This document shows positions 1-9,174 of a stretch of DNA of 64,000 nucleotides, piece after piece. Position 1 is the stretch's first letter. Each line of letters opens with the position of its first letter. Position numbers and translations under genes: made by a program. Origin of the DNA: JAOUEA01 sp963825635 (GTDB lineage: Bacteria > Actinomycetota > UBA4738 > HRBIN12); assembly GCA_963825635.1 (NCBI GenBank), contig CAWGTU010000003.1, positions 804,631 to 868,630 of the forward strand, read 5' to 3'. The notes under the pieces were generated by a model, which saw only the letters and a list, made by a program, of their open reading frames with translations, made no database searches and was not told the DNA's origin.

Positions 1-210
1 GGTTCGACGACCGAACACGACGTGACGATGTCGCGGGCCGAATGGGAGCGGTTCGGGACCGGCTACCGGACGCCCGAGGCGCTGATCGAGGCGTCGTTCC
101 GGTTCCTGCTGGCCCGCGAACCGAAGGAGCAGATCCTCGGCGCGTTCGGCCTCGGGTTGATCCCCCGCTACTTCCCCTCGTTCGGGCGCGACATCGAACC
201 GCCGGACTGA
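1..210 (+). CDS. Hypothetical protein, 5' end cut by window edge
   Basis: The reading frame is open from base 1 and ends with TGA at 208-210, so about 69 residues are visible. A GTG (base 22) and an ATG (base 28) occur in frame, but because the frame is open to the edge the real start is probably outside the window. The visible part is short, soluble and mixed helical, with the segment RFLLAREPKEQILGAFGLGLIPRYFPSF. I recognise no named domain. It ends 3 bases before the stop codon of the opposing large membrane-protein gene, so the two are convergent with no terminator space. Confidence 0.5.
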   Translation, partial: GSTTEHDVTMSRAEWERFGTGYRTPEALIEASFRFLLAREPKEQILGAFGLGLIPRYFPSFGRDIEPPD

Positions 211-213
211 CGC

Positions 214-3200
214 TCAGTCGACCTCTGCCGGCACCACGGTCTCGCCGTCGATCTCGATCAGGTCGTCCTGCGGGGCGAACTGATCGCGGATGCGCCTTGC
301 CCAGGCCGCGACGAGCGCGGTCAGGCCGAGGAACACCACGCCGGAGACGAGCAGGATCGACCGCGTGGTGACCTCGCTGTCCTCGGTCCAGAGCAGGAAG
401 AGGATCAGCGCCGGCACGATGTACCCGAGGTTGTAGGCGATGTCGAACAACGCGAAGGCCCGGCCTCGGAAGTCGTCGGGCATCGTCTGCTGCATGATCG
501 TGTCGGCCGAGATCTTGCCGACGAAGAACGAGAAGAAGCCGATGAACAGCATCGCGGCGAACCCGGCCACCGAGACGAACACCCCGCCCACGATCGTGCC
601 GATGCCGAGCAGCACCATCGACATCAGCAACAGGCGCACGGGGGGCACCCGGTCCTTGAACGTCTGGGCCACGACCATGCCGAGCGCGCCACCGACCAGG
701 CCGCCCATGCCCGAGAGCACCAGCGAGATCGTGTCGGAGTCCCCGCCGGCCACGAGGTTCTTCGCATAGAGACCGAAGACGAACAACCCGAACCCCCAGA
801 ACTGGTAGCGCAACATCTGGAACGACGACAGCCCGAGCGCCGCCGGCGCCCGGCCCGCGACCTCCTTCAGGCCGGCCACGATGTTGCGGACCACCTGGGA
901 TGCCTCTTGCGTGAACGTCGTCTCGTGCGGGCGGAGCTCGGCGTGCCGCAGCTGCTTCGCCACGAACGCGCCGACCAGCAGGACGGCGGCGCCGACGACG
1001 ACGGGCACGAACGGGGGCACGAAGCCGGCGAGCGCGCCCCCGAACACGATGCCGAAGATCTGCGCGAGGGCGCCACCTGCCTGCGACAGGCCATTGCCTT
1101 GCAGCAGGTCCTTCCCCGAGAGCACGTCGGGGACCGCCGCGGACTTCACGGCGAGGGCGATGCGCACGCACGCCTGCACCGCGAGCAGCCCCACGATCAG
1201 CGCCGCGGTCGCGAGGGCGTTGCCCTCGGTCGTGTCGGATCCGAGCGGCACGAGCACCGCGAGCGCCACGATCACGACCACGACGGCGGTTGCCACGTCG
1301 GCCCACCAGACGACCCGTCGGCGCGGGAAGCGGTCGATGAACACGCCGACGAACGGCGAGATCAGCGTGTAGGGAACGTAGAGGGCGAGCACGACGGTGA
1401 GCAGGTAGTCGGCCGACGGCAGGTTCTGCACGTCGAAGCCTTCCTGTCCGCCGAACGCGAGCGACTTCGCGATCGCGCCCTGCACGACGCCCTGCCCGGC
1501 TTGGGCCAGGTACTGCACGCCCATCAGCACCGAGAAGTCCCGATTCGAGAAGGCAGCGAACATCGCGTTGAAGAAGCCGGCGAGCGAATCGAGGGGCTTG
1601 CGCAGCCACGCGTCGGCCACCCGCAGCGCAGCGCCGATGCCGATCGCGACGGCGACGACCGTCCACCCCTTCGCGACGCTGAGCGGGCCGCGCCACACCG
1701 CGAGCACGGCGATGCCGGCGAGCAGGACGAGCACGACCGACATGCCGGGGATCAGCGCGATCCGATCGACCGTGGTACGGATGCCGAGCCAGTTCGACGC
1801 GAGCCACCCCGGCACGATCAGGAGCAGGGCGAGCAGGGCGATCACGAGCAGGTTCTGCGGCAGATTCTCGAGCGGGCCAGGATGCGCCTCGAACTTGGCG
1901 GCTTCCTCGGCGGCCGCGGCCTGGGCGCGCTCGACGACGTCGGCGGGCGGCGCCCAGAGCCCCTCGCCCTCGATCACGTAGACGTCGGGTCCGACCTCGA
2001 CCCCCTGCGACGTGGCCGCCTCGAGGTTCTGCTGCTCGATGTCGGCCGAGCAATCGTCGACGCCGTTGCACAGACCTCCGTAGTACTGCCCGATCAGGAA
2101 CACGACCGGCGGCTCGCTGAGCTCCTCGAACCTCGGCTCGAAGTCGTCGGCCAGCTTCTCATCAGGGTCGCAGAGGGCCTTCTCGCCCCCGAACGCCTCG
2201 CACCAATGTGCCGTCGCGGCGTCGGTGTAGCCCTCGCTGCCGACGGTCGAGGTGGTGCGCTCGCCCGCGAGGAAGTTCTCGAGCGTGCCGAGGTAGGTGA
2301 CCGAGCGCTCGATCGTCTCCCCCGGCAGTCCCGTGCGGAAGACGTTCGTGTAGGTCTTCGCCCAGCCGTACGCGGTGTTCGTATCGGTGGCAGGATCGTC
2401 GGTGTCGCCGTAGTTCACGACGAGCACGTTCGCCCGCTCGCCGGCCGCATCGACCACCTCGTTGACGGCGGCGAGCGAGGTGCGCACCTGCTGGTTCGCC
2501 CACTGATTCGTCTCACTCACCCAGCGGTTCTCGACGCCGTCGAACAGGACGTACCCCAGCGAGGCGACCACGAGGATCGAGCCGAGCGCCCCGGCGACCA
2601 TCGCCGCACCGTGGCGGCCGCGGAGCAGCCACCGGATCGCGACGAACGCGCCGAGACCGACGAGCGCCATCGGGGCAGCGCTCGCGTTCATGAAGCGGTA
2701 GTACGGGAGGGCCGCACCCGTGAACACGGACGCCGCGCCGGCGAACGCCACCAGCCACCAGATCGACACCTGGTCTTCGGTACGAGCCGGCTCCCGGGTG
2801 CGGCGCGAGAGCAGGATCGTCGAGACGATCGCGATCAGGATGAAAGGCACGATCACGATCGGCTGCAGCGACGTCACCCATTCGACGAGTCGATCGGTGA
2901 AGAACTCCGCGCTGTAGGGCGGCGGCAAGGCGGCTTCCGCGAGGCTCGCCGGCTTCCCCCAGATGCCGACGACCCACATCGCGAGACCGGCGATCATGCC
3001 GAAACCGACGGACATCAGCATCGGGGCGTCGGCCCGCAGCGCGGCCCCGAAGGAGAACCGACTCGTCAGGAAGTGGAAGCCGAACACCGCCATCAGCACC
3101 GCGCCGAAGATCACGCACGTCGTCGGATGCGTGAACGCCGCGGCGATGCCGATCAGGAACAGCGCCGTCCTCGCGCCCCACGACGTGCGGGCCTCGTGGA

Positions 3201-3744
3201 CGAACGGGATCATCAGCGCCAGCAGGAACAGCACCGTGATGTTGTCGAGGTAGCCCACGTACGGCGTCGTCAGGAAGAGGGCCACCGTGGCGAGCAGCGT
3301 GGTCAGCACCACGAGCGGATCACGGCGGCTCCGGAACAGGGCCGCCCCGAGGGCGAGCCCGGTGAGGATGGGGATGCCGATCATCAGGTACGCGCTGAAC
3401 GTGTATCGGTCGATGCCGACGACCTGTTGCAGCAACGCCCCGGCGAGCGGCACGGTCACGCGGTAGCCGCCGGCGAACAGTCCGTTCGGGCCCCACTCCT
3501 CGGCCACGCGCACCGGGTCGGCCTCGAGGATCACCTGGGCACGCCACGTGTACCAGGCGGGGTCACGCGTCGGCGCGGACAGGCTCGGGTCGGCGAGGAA
3601 CTTCCAACCGAGCACCAACAGCATCAGCAGGGCGAACCCGCCGACCATCCACCACGACCCGAGCCAGCGCGGGCCCGAGCCTGGGCTCGAGTCGGGCAAG
3701 GGCGGCTCGCCCGCCGGTGCCTTCACGGTGTCGGTCGCAGCCAT
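214..3744 (-). CDS. GT-C-like polytopic membrane protein fused to an MFS transporter domain
   Basis: A 1176-residue polytopic membrane protein. Residues about 30-410 form a multi-helix region with an acidic first loop (R60-D61-P-A-W) resembling the GT-C glycosyltransferase fold. Residues about 410-610 form a soluble, presumably extracytoplasmic domain, followed by several helices (about 640-730). From about 740 to the end is an MFS-type half-to-full transporter, with the loop motif GVFIDRFPRRRVVWW and about 12 hydrophobic helices. MFS proteins are normally about 400 residues, so this is a fusion. The role is inferred only as export or envelope assembly. The ATG is preceded by AAGGGA and a possible -10 TATCCT about 85 bases upstream, so this gene appears to be leadered. 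Confidence 0.7.
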   Translation of the reverse strand: MAATDTVKAPAGEPPLPDSSPGSGPRWLGSWWMVGGFALLMLLVLGWKFLADPSLSAPTRDPAWYTWRAQVILEADPVRVAEEWGPNGLFAGGYRVTVPLAGALLQQVVGIDRYTFSAYLMIGIPILTGLALGAALFRSRRDPLVVLTTLLATVALFLTTPYVGYLDNITVLFLLALMIPFVHEARTSWGARTALFLIGIAAAFTHPTTCVIFGAVLMAVFGFHFLTSRFSFGAALRADAPMLMSVGFGMIAGLAMWVVGIWGKPASLAEAALPPPYSAEFFTDRLVEWVTSLQPIVIVPFILIAIVSTILLSRRTREPARTEDQVSIWWLVAFAGAASVFTGAALPYYRFMNASAAPMALVGLGAFVAIRWLLRGRHGAAMVAGALGSILVVASLGYVLFDGVENRWVSETNQWANQQVRTSLAAVNEVVDAAGERANVLVVNYGDTDDPATDTNTAYGWAKTYTNVFRTGLPGETIERSVTYLGTLENFLAGERTTSTVGSEGYTDAATAHWCEAFGGEKALCDPDEKLADDFEPRFEELSEPPVVFLIGQYYGGLCNGVDDCSADIEQQNLEAATSQGVEVGPDVYVIEGEGLWAPPADVVERAQAAAAEEAAKFEAHPGPLENLPQNLLVIALLALLLIVPGWLASNWLGIRTTVDRIALIPGMSVVLVLLAGIAVLAVWRGPLSVAKGWTVVAVAIGIGAALRVADAWLRKPLDSLAGFFNAMFAAFSNRDFSVLMGVQYLAQAGQGVVQGAIAKSLAFGGQEGFDVQNLPSADYLLTVVLALYVPYTLISPFVGVFIDRFPRRRVVWWADVATAVVVVIVALAVLVPLGSDTTEGNALATAALIVGLLAVQACVRIALAVKSAAVPDVLSGKDLLQGNGLSQAGGALAQIFGIVFGGALAGFVPPFVPVVVGAAVLLVGAFVAKQLRHAELRPHETTFTQEASQVVRNIVAGLKEVAGRAPAALGLSSFQMLRYQFWGFGLFVFGLYAKNLVAGGDSDTISLVLSGMGGLVGGALGMVVAQTFKDRVPPVRLLLMSMVLLGIGTIVGGVFVSVAGFAAMLFIGFFSFFVGKISADTIMQQTMPDDFRGRAFALFDIAYNLGYIVPALILFLLWTEDSEVTTRSILLVSGVVFLGLTALVAAWARRIRDQFAPQDDLIEIDGETVVPAEVD

Positions 3745-3868
3745 CGAGCAGATCCCTTCAGATCGTGGGGGAAAGAGTCATTCGGGCAGCCCACGACCAC
3801 GCCGGGGCCATGGGGACCGACACAGGATAGACGAGCCGCACCCCCCTGCCTCGGAAGCGCCGGCCGCC

Positions 3869-5521
3869 TCACCGAGCGGCCTCGGGCAGGCATGGAAGAT
3901 CCTGCATCAGCGCCGACGGGAACGCCGCCGTCATGACCGCATCGTCTTCCTGGCCCGGGTTCGGCACCACACCGCCCCCGGCCGTCTGGGCCTGCGTGAA
4001 GGTCATCATGAACCGCGCCACGTCATCGACCGTGTGACCGTTGGCCTCGAGCTCCTCCAGGTTCAGGAACGCCTGCGTGGGCTGCATCAGCTCGACGATC
4101 ACCGGTCCGCCGGGGGTCCCGAACCGGTCGTTGATCATCTCCTGCATCGGTCCGGTGGAGATCTGGTACCCCCCGCTCACTGTGGGGTCGGGCATCGCCG
4201 CGTGATCGGCGGTGACCACCATCGCCCACTCGCCCTTGCCCACCTCGCGGTCGAGGAACGTGACGAGATCCTTCATCGCCCGGTCCTGCGCCGCGACGGC
4301 GTCGAGCATCTCGGGGGAGTTCATCGACCACACGTGGCTGACGTAGTCGATCGCCTTGAAGTTCAGGAAAAGCAGGTCGGGCACGTCGTCGGCCCCGAAG
4401 CCCTCACGCCGGATCACCTCTTCGACCACACGCTGCTGGTACGGGGTGCGGGCGGGGGTGTCGAAGCCCTGCAGCAGCTCGTCGATGTCGTTGTCGCGCC
4501 ACTTGCCGTCGAGCTGTCCGTCCGCCTGATCGACGGCCTCCTTGTCCTGCTCGAACCCTCCGACGTCGTTCGCGTACCCGGCCAGCTCATAGTAGGCGGC
4601 CTCGCGCTCGGGCAGGTTCCACTCGAACCCTTCGTCGGTGAGCGTCTCCCCGCCGATCACCGACCGGGTGAGCGCGATGTCGCGGTCACCGCCCGAGAAG
4701 AACGAGCCGTGACCCAACATGCCGAAGTGGATGTCCACGGTACCGACGATGCCGGCGAGCGGCTCGTTGCCCAGCGCACGGTCGTACACGTCGGCGAACG
4801 TCGGCTCGATGAAGAACGTCGGGCCCTGGTTCCACGGACCGGTGATCCGACCGGCCACGAGCATGTTGTGCCCGATGATGCCGTGGTGGCGCGGATAGGC
4901 CCCCGTGCCGATCGTCGCGTGGATCTGGGCGGTGCTCGTCGGCGACGATCCGACGGTCGCGTCGGTGTACCAGGTGCCCCTCGGGATCAGCGACCTCGTG
5001 TACGGCCACGCGCCGGGATGCTCCTCGAGCACGTTGATGCCCGCGGCGTCCCACACCATCGTGACCAACAGCTTCGGGATCTCGCGCTCGGCCTCGGGGA
5101 GCAGCGCCTCGGTCATCGGCTGACCGTCGGGAGCCCGGAAGCCATCGAACTTCATGAGCTGCGCCGACGTGGGCGCGATGCCCGCCACCGTCACGGGACG
5201 GCCCACCTCACCCTGCGCCGTCACGAAGCCGGGGCCGTACCAGAACATCGGCACCGTCTGGATGTAGTCCCACGGCCCGACGTGCGGCAGACCGGAACCG
5301 ACGAAGTTCGGCTCCTTCGGCACGAAGGAGAGTTGCGCCCCCCGGTCGGGTCGCCACCCCCTCCAGATGCGCAGCAGCTCATCGTGGGGCAGGGAACACG
5401 CGGCGGAGACGAGATCTCGCTGACCCGACTGGGCCGCCGCATGGATCGGGGGGCGCACCAGCACGAGTCCGACGAGCACGATCGCGAGCGAGAGCGGAAC
5501 GAGGGATCGGCGGGCCGGCAT
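3869..5521 (-). CDS. Secreted alkaline phosphatase-superfamily (nucleotide pyrophosphatase/phosphodiesterase-like) protein
   Basis: A 550-residue protein with an N-terminal signal sequence (residues about 5-30, ending near AAAQS), so exported or membrane-anchored. The alkaline phosphatase/phosphodiesterase fold is indicated by a first metal ligand in VTMVWDAAG (D158), a Thr/Ser-rich nucleophile region followed by ATIGTGAYPRHHGIIG (about 202-216), the D-x-x-x-H pair in AIDYVSHVW, and VVTADHA near residue 437. All metal-binding motifs are present, so it is probably an active Zn-dependent phosphoesterase of unknown substrate. It is divergent from a degenerate paralogue at 5634. I chose the ATG at 5521 because it directly precedes the signal peptide; no upstream ATG is in frame. 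Confidence 0.75.
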   Translation of the reverse strand: MPARRSLVPLSLAIVLVGLVLVRPPIHAAAQSGQRDLVSAACSLPHDELLRIWRGWRPDRGAQLSFVPKEPNFVGSGLPHVGPWDYIQTVPMFWYGPGFVTAQGEVGRPVTVAGIAPTSAQLMKFDGFRAPDGQPMTEALLPEAEREIPKLLVTMVWDAAGINVLEEHPGAWPYTRSLIPRGTWYTDATVGSSPTSTAQIHATIGTGAYPRHHGIIGHNMLVAGRITGPWNQGPTFFIEPTFADVYDRALGNEPLAGIVGTVDIHFGMLGHGSFFSGGDRDIALTRSVIGGETLTDEGFEWNLPEREAAYYELAGYANDVGGFEQDKEAVDQADGQLDGKWRDNDIDELLQGFDTPARTPYQQRVVEEVIRREGFGADDVPDLLFLNFKAIDYVSHVWSMNSPEMLDAVAAQDRAMKDLVTFLDREVGKGEWAMVVTADHAAMPDPTVSGGYQISTGPMQEMINDRFGTPGGPVIVELMQPTQAFLNLEELEANGHTVDDVARFMMTFTQAQTAGGGVVPNPGQEDDAVMTAAFPSALMQDLPCLPEAAR

Positions 5522-5621
5522 GTCGGCATAGGGAACACGACCCCGGCGGCGCGCGACAACCCGGGAGCGTTGAGAGTCTGTGACGGCCCGGGAACGATGC
5601 GGAGACCCTGGTCGCAGGCGG

Positions 5622-5627
5622 TAGCGT
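5622..5627 (+). promoter_or_regulatory. Leaderless-type -10 element (TAGCGT) for the phosphatase-like gene at 5634
   Basis: TAGCGT lies exactly 6 nt before the GTG at 5634, and there is no purine-rich ribosome binding site. This spacing would put +1 at or next to the start codon. Confidence 0.55.
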
Positions 5628-5633
5628 GGGGGT

Positions 5634-6986
5634 GTGCGGATCGGCCGTCGCCTCTCGACCCTGCTGCTCGTGCTGGCGCTCGTGGGAGCCCCGGCGGTGG
5701 TCCTTCGCATCTTCTGTGTCGGGAGCAGCTGCGACGCGGGCGAGGCGCGAGCGCAGGCCACGGTTCCGTTCTGCCCCCTCCCAGAGCGACTCCGCCACGA
5801 GATCGCGGCCGGCTTCCGCGAGGGACGCTCCCCCGATGTGATGGCGGCGACCGCGGGGCTCGACACCGTCTCGACGCAGGTCCGGCGGGGCACTCGAGTG
5901 CCCTGGCCCGGTACGGAGGATCGCGATGGTGTTCCGGGCCTGCCCGACACCCGGGTGCCGATCGTGTTCTTCGGTTCGGGCGTGCGCCCGAGAGCGTTGC
6001 CGACGGGGACCGCGCTCGACGCGATCGCGCCGACGCTGGAGTCGATCACGGGGTTCCGGCGCGCCCATCCCGAGGTCCGGACCGGCGAGGCGGTCGAGGA
6101 GGCCACGATCGTGGGACACGACGCGCCCTCGCTCGTCGTGATGATCGCCTGGAAGGGCGTCGGCACTCCCGACCTCGAGCGGAGCCCGACGGCCTGGCCC
6201 TTCCTGCGGCGAGCGATGCGCTCCGGCGCGGGGACCCTCGCGGGCATCACCGGCTCCGTGCCGCTCGACCCCGCCGCCACGCTCACCACGATCGGCACCG
6301 GAGGGCGTCCGTCGAGCCACGGCATCACGGGGACCTCGGTGCGTCAGGACGACGGCGAGGTCGCGGTCGCCTGGTCGGCACCAGGAGCGGGCTCGGTGAT
6401 CGCCACGCTCGCCGACGACCTGGACCACGACTCGGGCGGACGGGCCAGGGTGGCCGCGATCGTCGCGGACCCGGCCGATCGGGGCATCGTTGGCAACGGG
6501 TGGTACCTCGACGCGGTCGACGACGACACGACGATCCGCGCTGACGACCCGGCGCGCTCGGCGACGAAGGCCGCCGCGATCGTCGACTCCGAGGACCTCG
6601 GGGGCGACGAGGTCACCGATGTGCTGGGTGTCGTGCTCGACGGCGAGGTCGGGCGGCTCGACGAAGCGACGTCCGCGATCGTGTCCTCGATCCGGGATCT
6701 CGTGCCGACCACGACGTTCGTCGTGACCGCCACCGGAAGCCTCGCCGGCGGAGGCCGGGGCGAGGACGCTCTCGGCATCGCCGCGGACGTCGACTCGACC
6801 CTCGGCGCCCCGGTCGTCGCCCAGGTCGCCCCGGACGGCCTCTTCCTCGATCGAGACGTGCTCGTGGACCGCTCCCTCACGGCCCAGCAGGTCGCGGACG
6901 CGATGCGAGGCGCCGACGCGGGCGGCCGACCGCTCTTCGACGACGTGTACCCGTCGTTCGCCGTCGCCTTCTCGAGGTACTGCTGA
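5634..6986 (+). CDS. Alkaline phosphatase-superfamily paralogue, probably catalytically dead
   Basis: A 450-residue protein with an N-terminal signal/anchor helix (residues 5-25). The fold signature TLTTIGTGGRPSSHGITG matches the active paralogue at 3869-5521, and the alignment is otherwise recognisable around SPTAWPFLRRAMRSG. The ligand Asp of the first metal motif is replaced by Lys (IAWKGVG versus MVWDAAG), and TADH is replaced by TATG; the D-x-x-x-H pair is also not preserved. By family knowledge these residues bind the two zinc ions, so a hydrolytic role is unlikely. Its stop overlaps the start of the YcgR-like permease (TGATG), which puts it first in a three-gene operon. The GTG start is set by the TAGCGT element 6 nt upstream. 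Confidence 0.65.
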   Translation: MRIGRRLSTLLLVLALVGAPAVVLRIFCVGSSCDAGEARAQATVPFCPLPERLRHEIAAGFREGRSPDVMAATAGLDTVSTQVRRGTRVPWPGTEDRDGVPGLPDTRVPIVFFGSGVRPRALPTGTALDAIAPTLESITGFRRAHPEVRTGEAVEEATIVGHDAPSLVVMIAWKGVGTPDLERSPTAWPFLRRAMRSGAGTLAGITGSVPLDPAATLTTIGTGGRPSSHGITGTSVRQDDGEVAVAWSAPGAGSVIATLADDLDHDSGGRARVAAIVADPADRGIVGNGWYLDAVDDDTTIRADDPARSATKAAAIVDSEDLGGDEVTDVLGVVLDGEVGRLDEATSAIVSSIRDLVPTTTFVVTATGSLAGGGRGEDALGIAADVDSTLGAPVVAQVAPDGLFLDRDVLVDRSLTAQQVADAMRGADAGGRPLFDDVYPSFAVAFSRYC

Positions 6987-8008
6987 TGGCCGTCGAGCTC
7001 GAGCCTCGCGCACCGTCGTCCGATCCGCAGACCCGAGACCGCTCTCGGCCCCCGGTCGCGATCGTGATCGTGGGGCTCCTCGCCGTCGCCGTGCTCGTGC
7101 GCGTCGTCGATCCCTCGAGCCTGCCGTGGCTGCGGAACCTACTGATCGTCTTCGGCTCGCTGCTGGTCGAGGCGATGCCGTTCATCCTGCTCGGCGCAAG
7201 CGTCTCGGCCGCGATCGAGGTGCTCGTGCCTGCCTCGGCGTTCGCGCGCATCGCATTGCTCCCACGCGGCCTGCAGATGCCGGCCGCTGCCGCGGCCGGC
7301 GTGGCGTTCCCTGTCTGCGAGTGCGGCTCGGTGCCCGTGGCCCGGCGGCTCGCCGCGAAAGGCCTCGCACCGAGCGCGGCGATCACCTTCATGTTGGCGG
7401 CCCCGGTCGTGAACCCGGTCGTCGTGGCGTCCACGTTCGTGGCCTATCGCGGTCGCGACACCCTCTGGATCATGGTGCTCGGGCGTCTGGCCCTCGGCTT
7501 CATCGTGGCGATGACGGTCGGCTGGGTCATGGGGCGGGTGCGCTCGGGCGAGCTGCTGCGGGCGCGGGGGGACCAGGTCGAGGCCCACGAGGTCGACGAA
7601 CAGGAGGCGCGGTGGCGCCGCTTCTTCGGGCACCTCACCGGCGACGTGGTGTTCATGGCGCGGTTCTTGATCATGGGCGCCGCGCTCGCGGCCGCGATCC
7701 AGACGTTCGTGCCGCAGTCGATCGTGAACAGCGTGGCGAGTCTGCCCATCCTGAGCCTGATCGCGATGATGGCGCTCGCGTTCGTGATGTCGCTGTGCTC
7801 GGAGTCCGACGCCTTCGTCGCTGCCTCGTTCACGGCGTTCGGCCCCGCGTCCCAGCTCGCGTTCCTCGTCTTCGGCCCGATGGTCGACCTGAAGCTCGCG
7901 GCGCTGTACGTGGGCACATACCAGCGAGGGTTCCTGCGCACGGTCGTGATCGCGGTCGGCGCCACCACCCTCGTGGCCACACTGTGGATCCAGGTGATCT
8001 GGGGATGA
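6986..8008 (+). CDS. Permease of the YcgR/DUF318 (ArsP_1-like) family
   Basis: A 340-residue integral membrane protein with about 8 hydrophobic helices in two halves separated by a charged cytoplasmic loop (about residues 190-215, rich in E, D and R). The two family hallmarks are visible: the Cys motif VCECGSVPVARRL near residue 110 and the AAPVVNPVVVAST motif near residue 135. It overlaps the previous gene (TGATG) and the next one (ATGA), so it is translationally coupled to both. In other bacteria the YcgR/YcgQ pair often lies in Zur regulons and is thought to handle metal ions. The zinc-uptake operon just downstream on the other strand fits that, but the substrate is inferred. Confidence 0.8.
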   Translation: MAVELEPRAPSSDPQTRDRSRPPVAIVIVGLLAVAVLVRVVDPSSLPWLRNLLIVFGSLLVEAMPFILLGASVSAAIEVLVPASAFARIALLPRGLQMPAAAAAGVAFPVCECGSVPVARRLAAKGLAPSAAITFMLAAPVVNPVVVASTFVAYRGRDTLWIMVLGRLALGFIVAMTVGWVMGRVRSGELLRARGDQVEAHEVDEQEARWRRFFGHLTGDVVFMARFLIMGAALAAAIQTFVPQSIVNSVASLPILSLIAMMALAFVMSLCSESDAFVAASFTAFGPASQLAFLVFGPMVDLKLAALYVGTYQRGFLRTVVIAVGATTLVATLWIQVIWG

Positions 8009-8727
8009 CGAGCATGCGGTCGCGCGAGGACGAACGCCTCCGGTTCAGCGGGCCGCGCGTGGCAGCCGGACTCGCGATCGGGGCCTGGGCGGCGCTCTTC
8101 TGGTTCCTGCTGCTCGCGGGACGCACCTCGCTGTACCTGTCCACACGCACCGCATGGCTCGTGCCGCTCGGCGCCACGCTGGCCACGATCGCGGCCGTGG
8201 GACGGCTCGCGTCCGCCAGGGTGCGCTCCCCGGAGCCGCTCGGCAACCGGGAGACCTGGATGTTCGGCGTGATCGTGCTCCCGGTCGTCCTGCTCCTCAC
8301 GCTGCCGCCGGCGACGCTCGACTCGTATGCGGTGAACCGGCGATCGAACTCGACGGCGATCGGATCGAGCGCGCGGATCGTGAGCGGCCCGATCGACCTC
8401 GTCGACGTCGCGGCTGCCAGGGCGGTCGTCGATGCGGAGGCGGTGCTCAAGGCCCGAGCCGGCGAGCGGGTCACGATCGAGGGGTTCGTGACCGAGGAGC
8501 CCGGCGAGGCCGACCGCTTCCAGCTGACGCGGTTCGTGATCACGTGCTGCGTGGCCGACGCCACGATCAGCTACGTCACCGTCGTCGACGCGCCCCCCGG
8601 CAGCTTCGAGACCGACCAGTGGGTCCGTGTCGTGGGTCCGATCTACCCGCTCGGCAGCGACATCCTGGTACAGGCGGAGTCGGTCGAGCCGATCGACCCG
8701 CCGGACGAGCCCTACCTCACGCCCTGA
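8005..8727 (+). CDS. TIGR03943/YcgQ-like (DUF1980) membrane protein
   Basis: A 240-residue protein with helices near residues 15-40, 45-65 and 80-105, then a soluble C-terminal domain with the signature RFVITCCVADATISYV around residue 180. The CC pair is characteristic of YcgQ/TIGR03943 proteins, which occur next to YcgR permeases. The ATG overlaps the permease stop (ATGA). The product probably forms a complex with the permease. It is convergent with the zur gene, with only 3 bases between the stop codons. Confidence 0.78.
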   Translation: MTSMRSREDERLRFSGPRVAAGLAIGAWAALFWFLLLAGRTSLYLSTRTAWLVPLGATLATIAAVGRLASARVRSPEPLGNRETWMFGVIVLPVVLLLTLPPATLDSYAVNRRSNSTAIGSSARIVSGPIDLVDVAAARAVVDAEAVLKARAGERVTIEGFVTEEPGEADRFQLTRFVITCCVADATISYVTVVDAPPGSFETDQWVRVVGPIYPLGSDILVQAESVEPIDPPDEPYLTP

Positions 8728-8730
8728 GGC

Positions 8731-9174
8731 TCACGCGCACGCGCGACAGGTGCCGATCAGGTCGAGGCGGTGGCGCACCTTCGCGAACCCGCTCCGCTTG
8801 GCCAGCCGGTCGACGGCGCGATCCATCGTCGTCTCGAGATCGGGCGGGATCGTGACGTCCTCCACCCTGCCGCAGTTCGAGCAGATCAGGTGGTGATGAT
8901 GCTCGGTGAGATCCTCCGCCAGCTCGTACCGCGCGAACTCCCCCTCGGCGATCACCCGGCGCACCACCCCTGCGTGCTCCAGCACGGCGAGGTTGCGGTA
9001 GACGGAACTCTGCGGGCCCGTTCGTGACCGCACGATCTCGGCCGTGGACAGCGGGGTCCGCGCCCGCTCGAGGGCCGCGACCAACGCTTCCCGCTGCGGC
9101 GTGTATCGCTGACCGACGCCGCGCAACCGCTCCGCGACGGTCGCATGCAGGTCTCGCGCCACGAGCCGCATCAT
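8731..9174 (-). CDS. zur: Fur-family metalloregulator, probably Zur
   Basis: A 147-residue Fur-family repressor. The N-terminal winged helix spans about residues 10-85 (RYTPQREALVAALER, then recognition-helix region SSVYRNLAVLEHAGVV). It is followed by the metal/dimer domain with HHHHLICSNCGRVEDV and the C-terminal Cys pair IGTCRACA, giving the two CxxC structural-zinc motifs. It is the last gene of the znuA-znuC-znuB operon, its ATG overlapping the permease stop. That context points to zinc rather than iron, although the family alone would also allow Fur. Two ATGs are adjacent (9174 and 9171); the first gives the ATGA coupling. Confidence 0.82.
   Translation of the reverse strand: MMRLVARDLHATVAERLRGVGQRYTPQREALVAALERARTPLSTAEIVRSRTGPQSSVYRNLAVLEHAGVVRRVIAEGEFARYELAEDLTEHHHHLICSNCGRVEDVTIPPDLETTMDRAVDRLAKRSGFAKVRHRLDLIGTCRACA

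Noticed and set aside
907..3936. A 1009-codon open frame on the plus strand opposite the large membrane protein gene
   Set aside because: It is the antisense of a clearly real gene, rich in Arg, His, Asp and Gly with no domain. Long shadow frames are expected at this GC content.
5522..5633. A TGAGAGTC segment in the divergent gap, resembling half of the znuA dyad
   Set aside because: Only one arm matches and the second arm is absent, so a Zur site upstream of the YcgR/YcgQ operon is not supported.
3548..6544. A 998-codon open frame on the plus strand across the phosphatase genes
   Set aside because: Its translation is low-complexity Arg/Gly/His; the minus-strand phosphatase and the plus-strand paralogue in another frame have signal peptides and family motifs.
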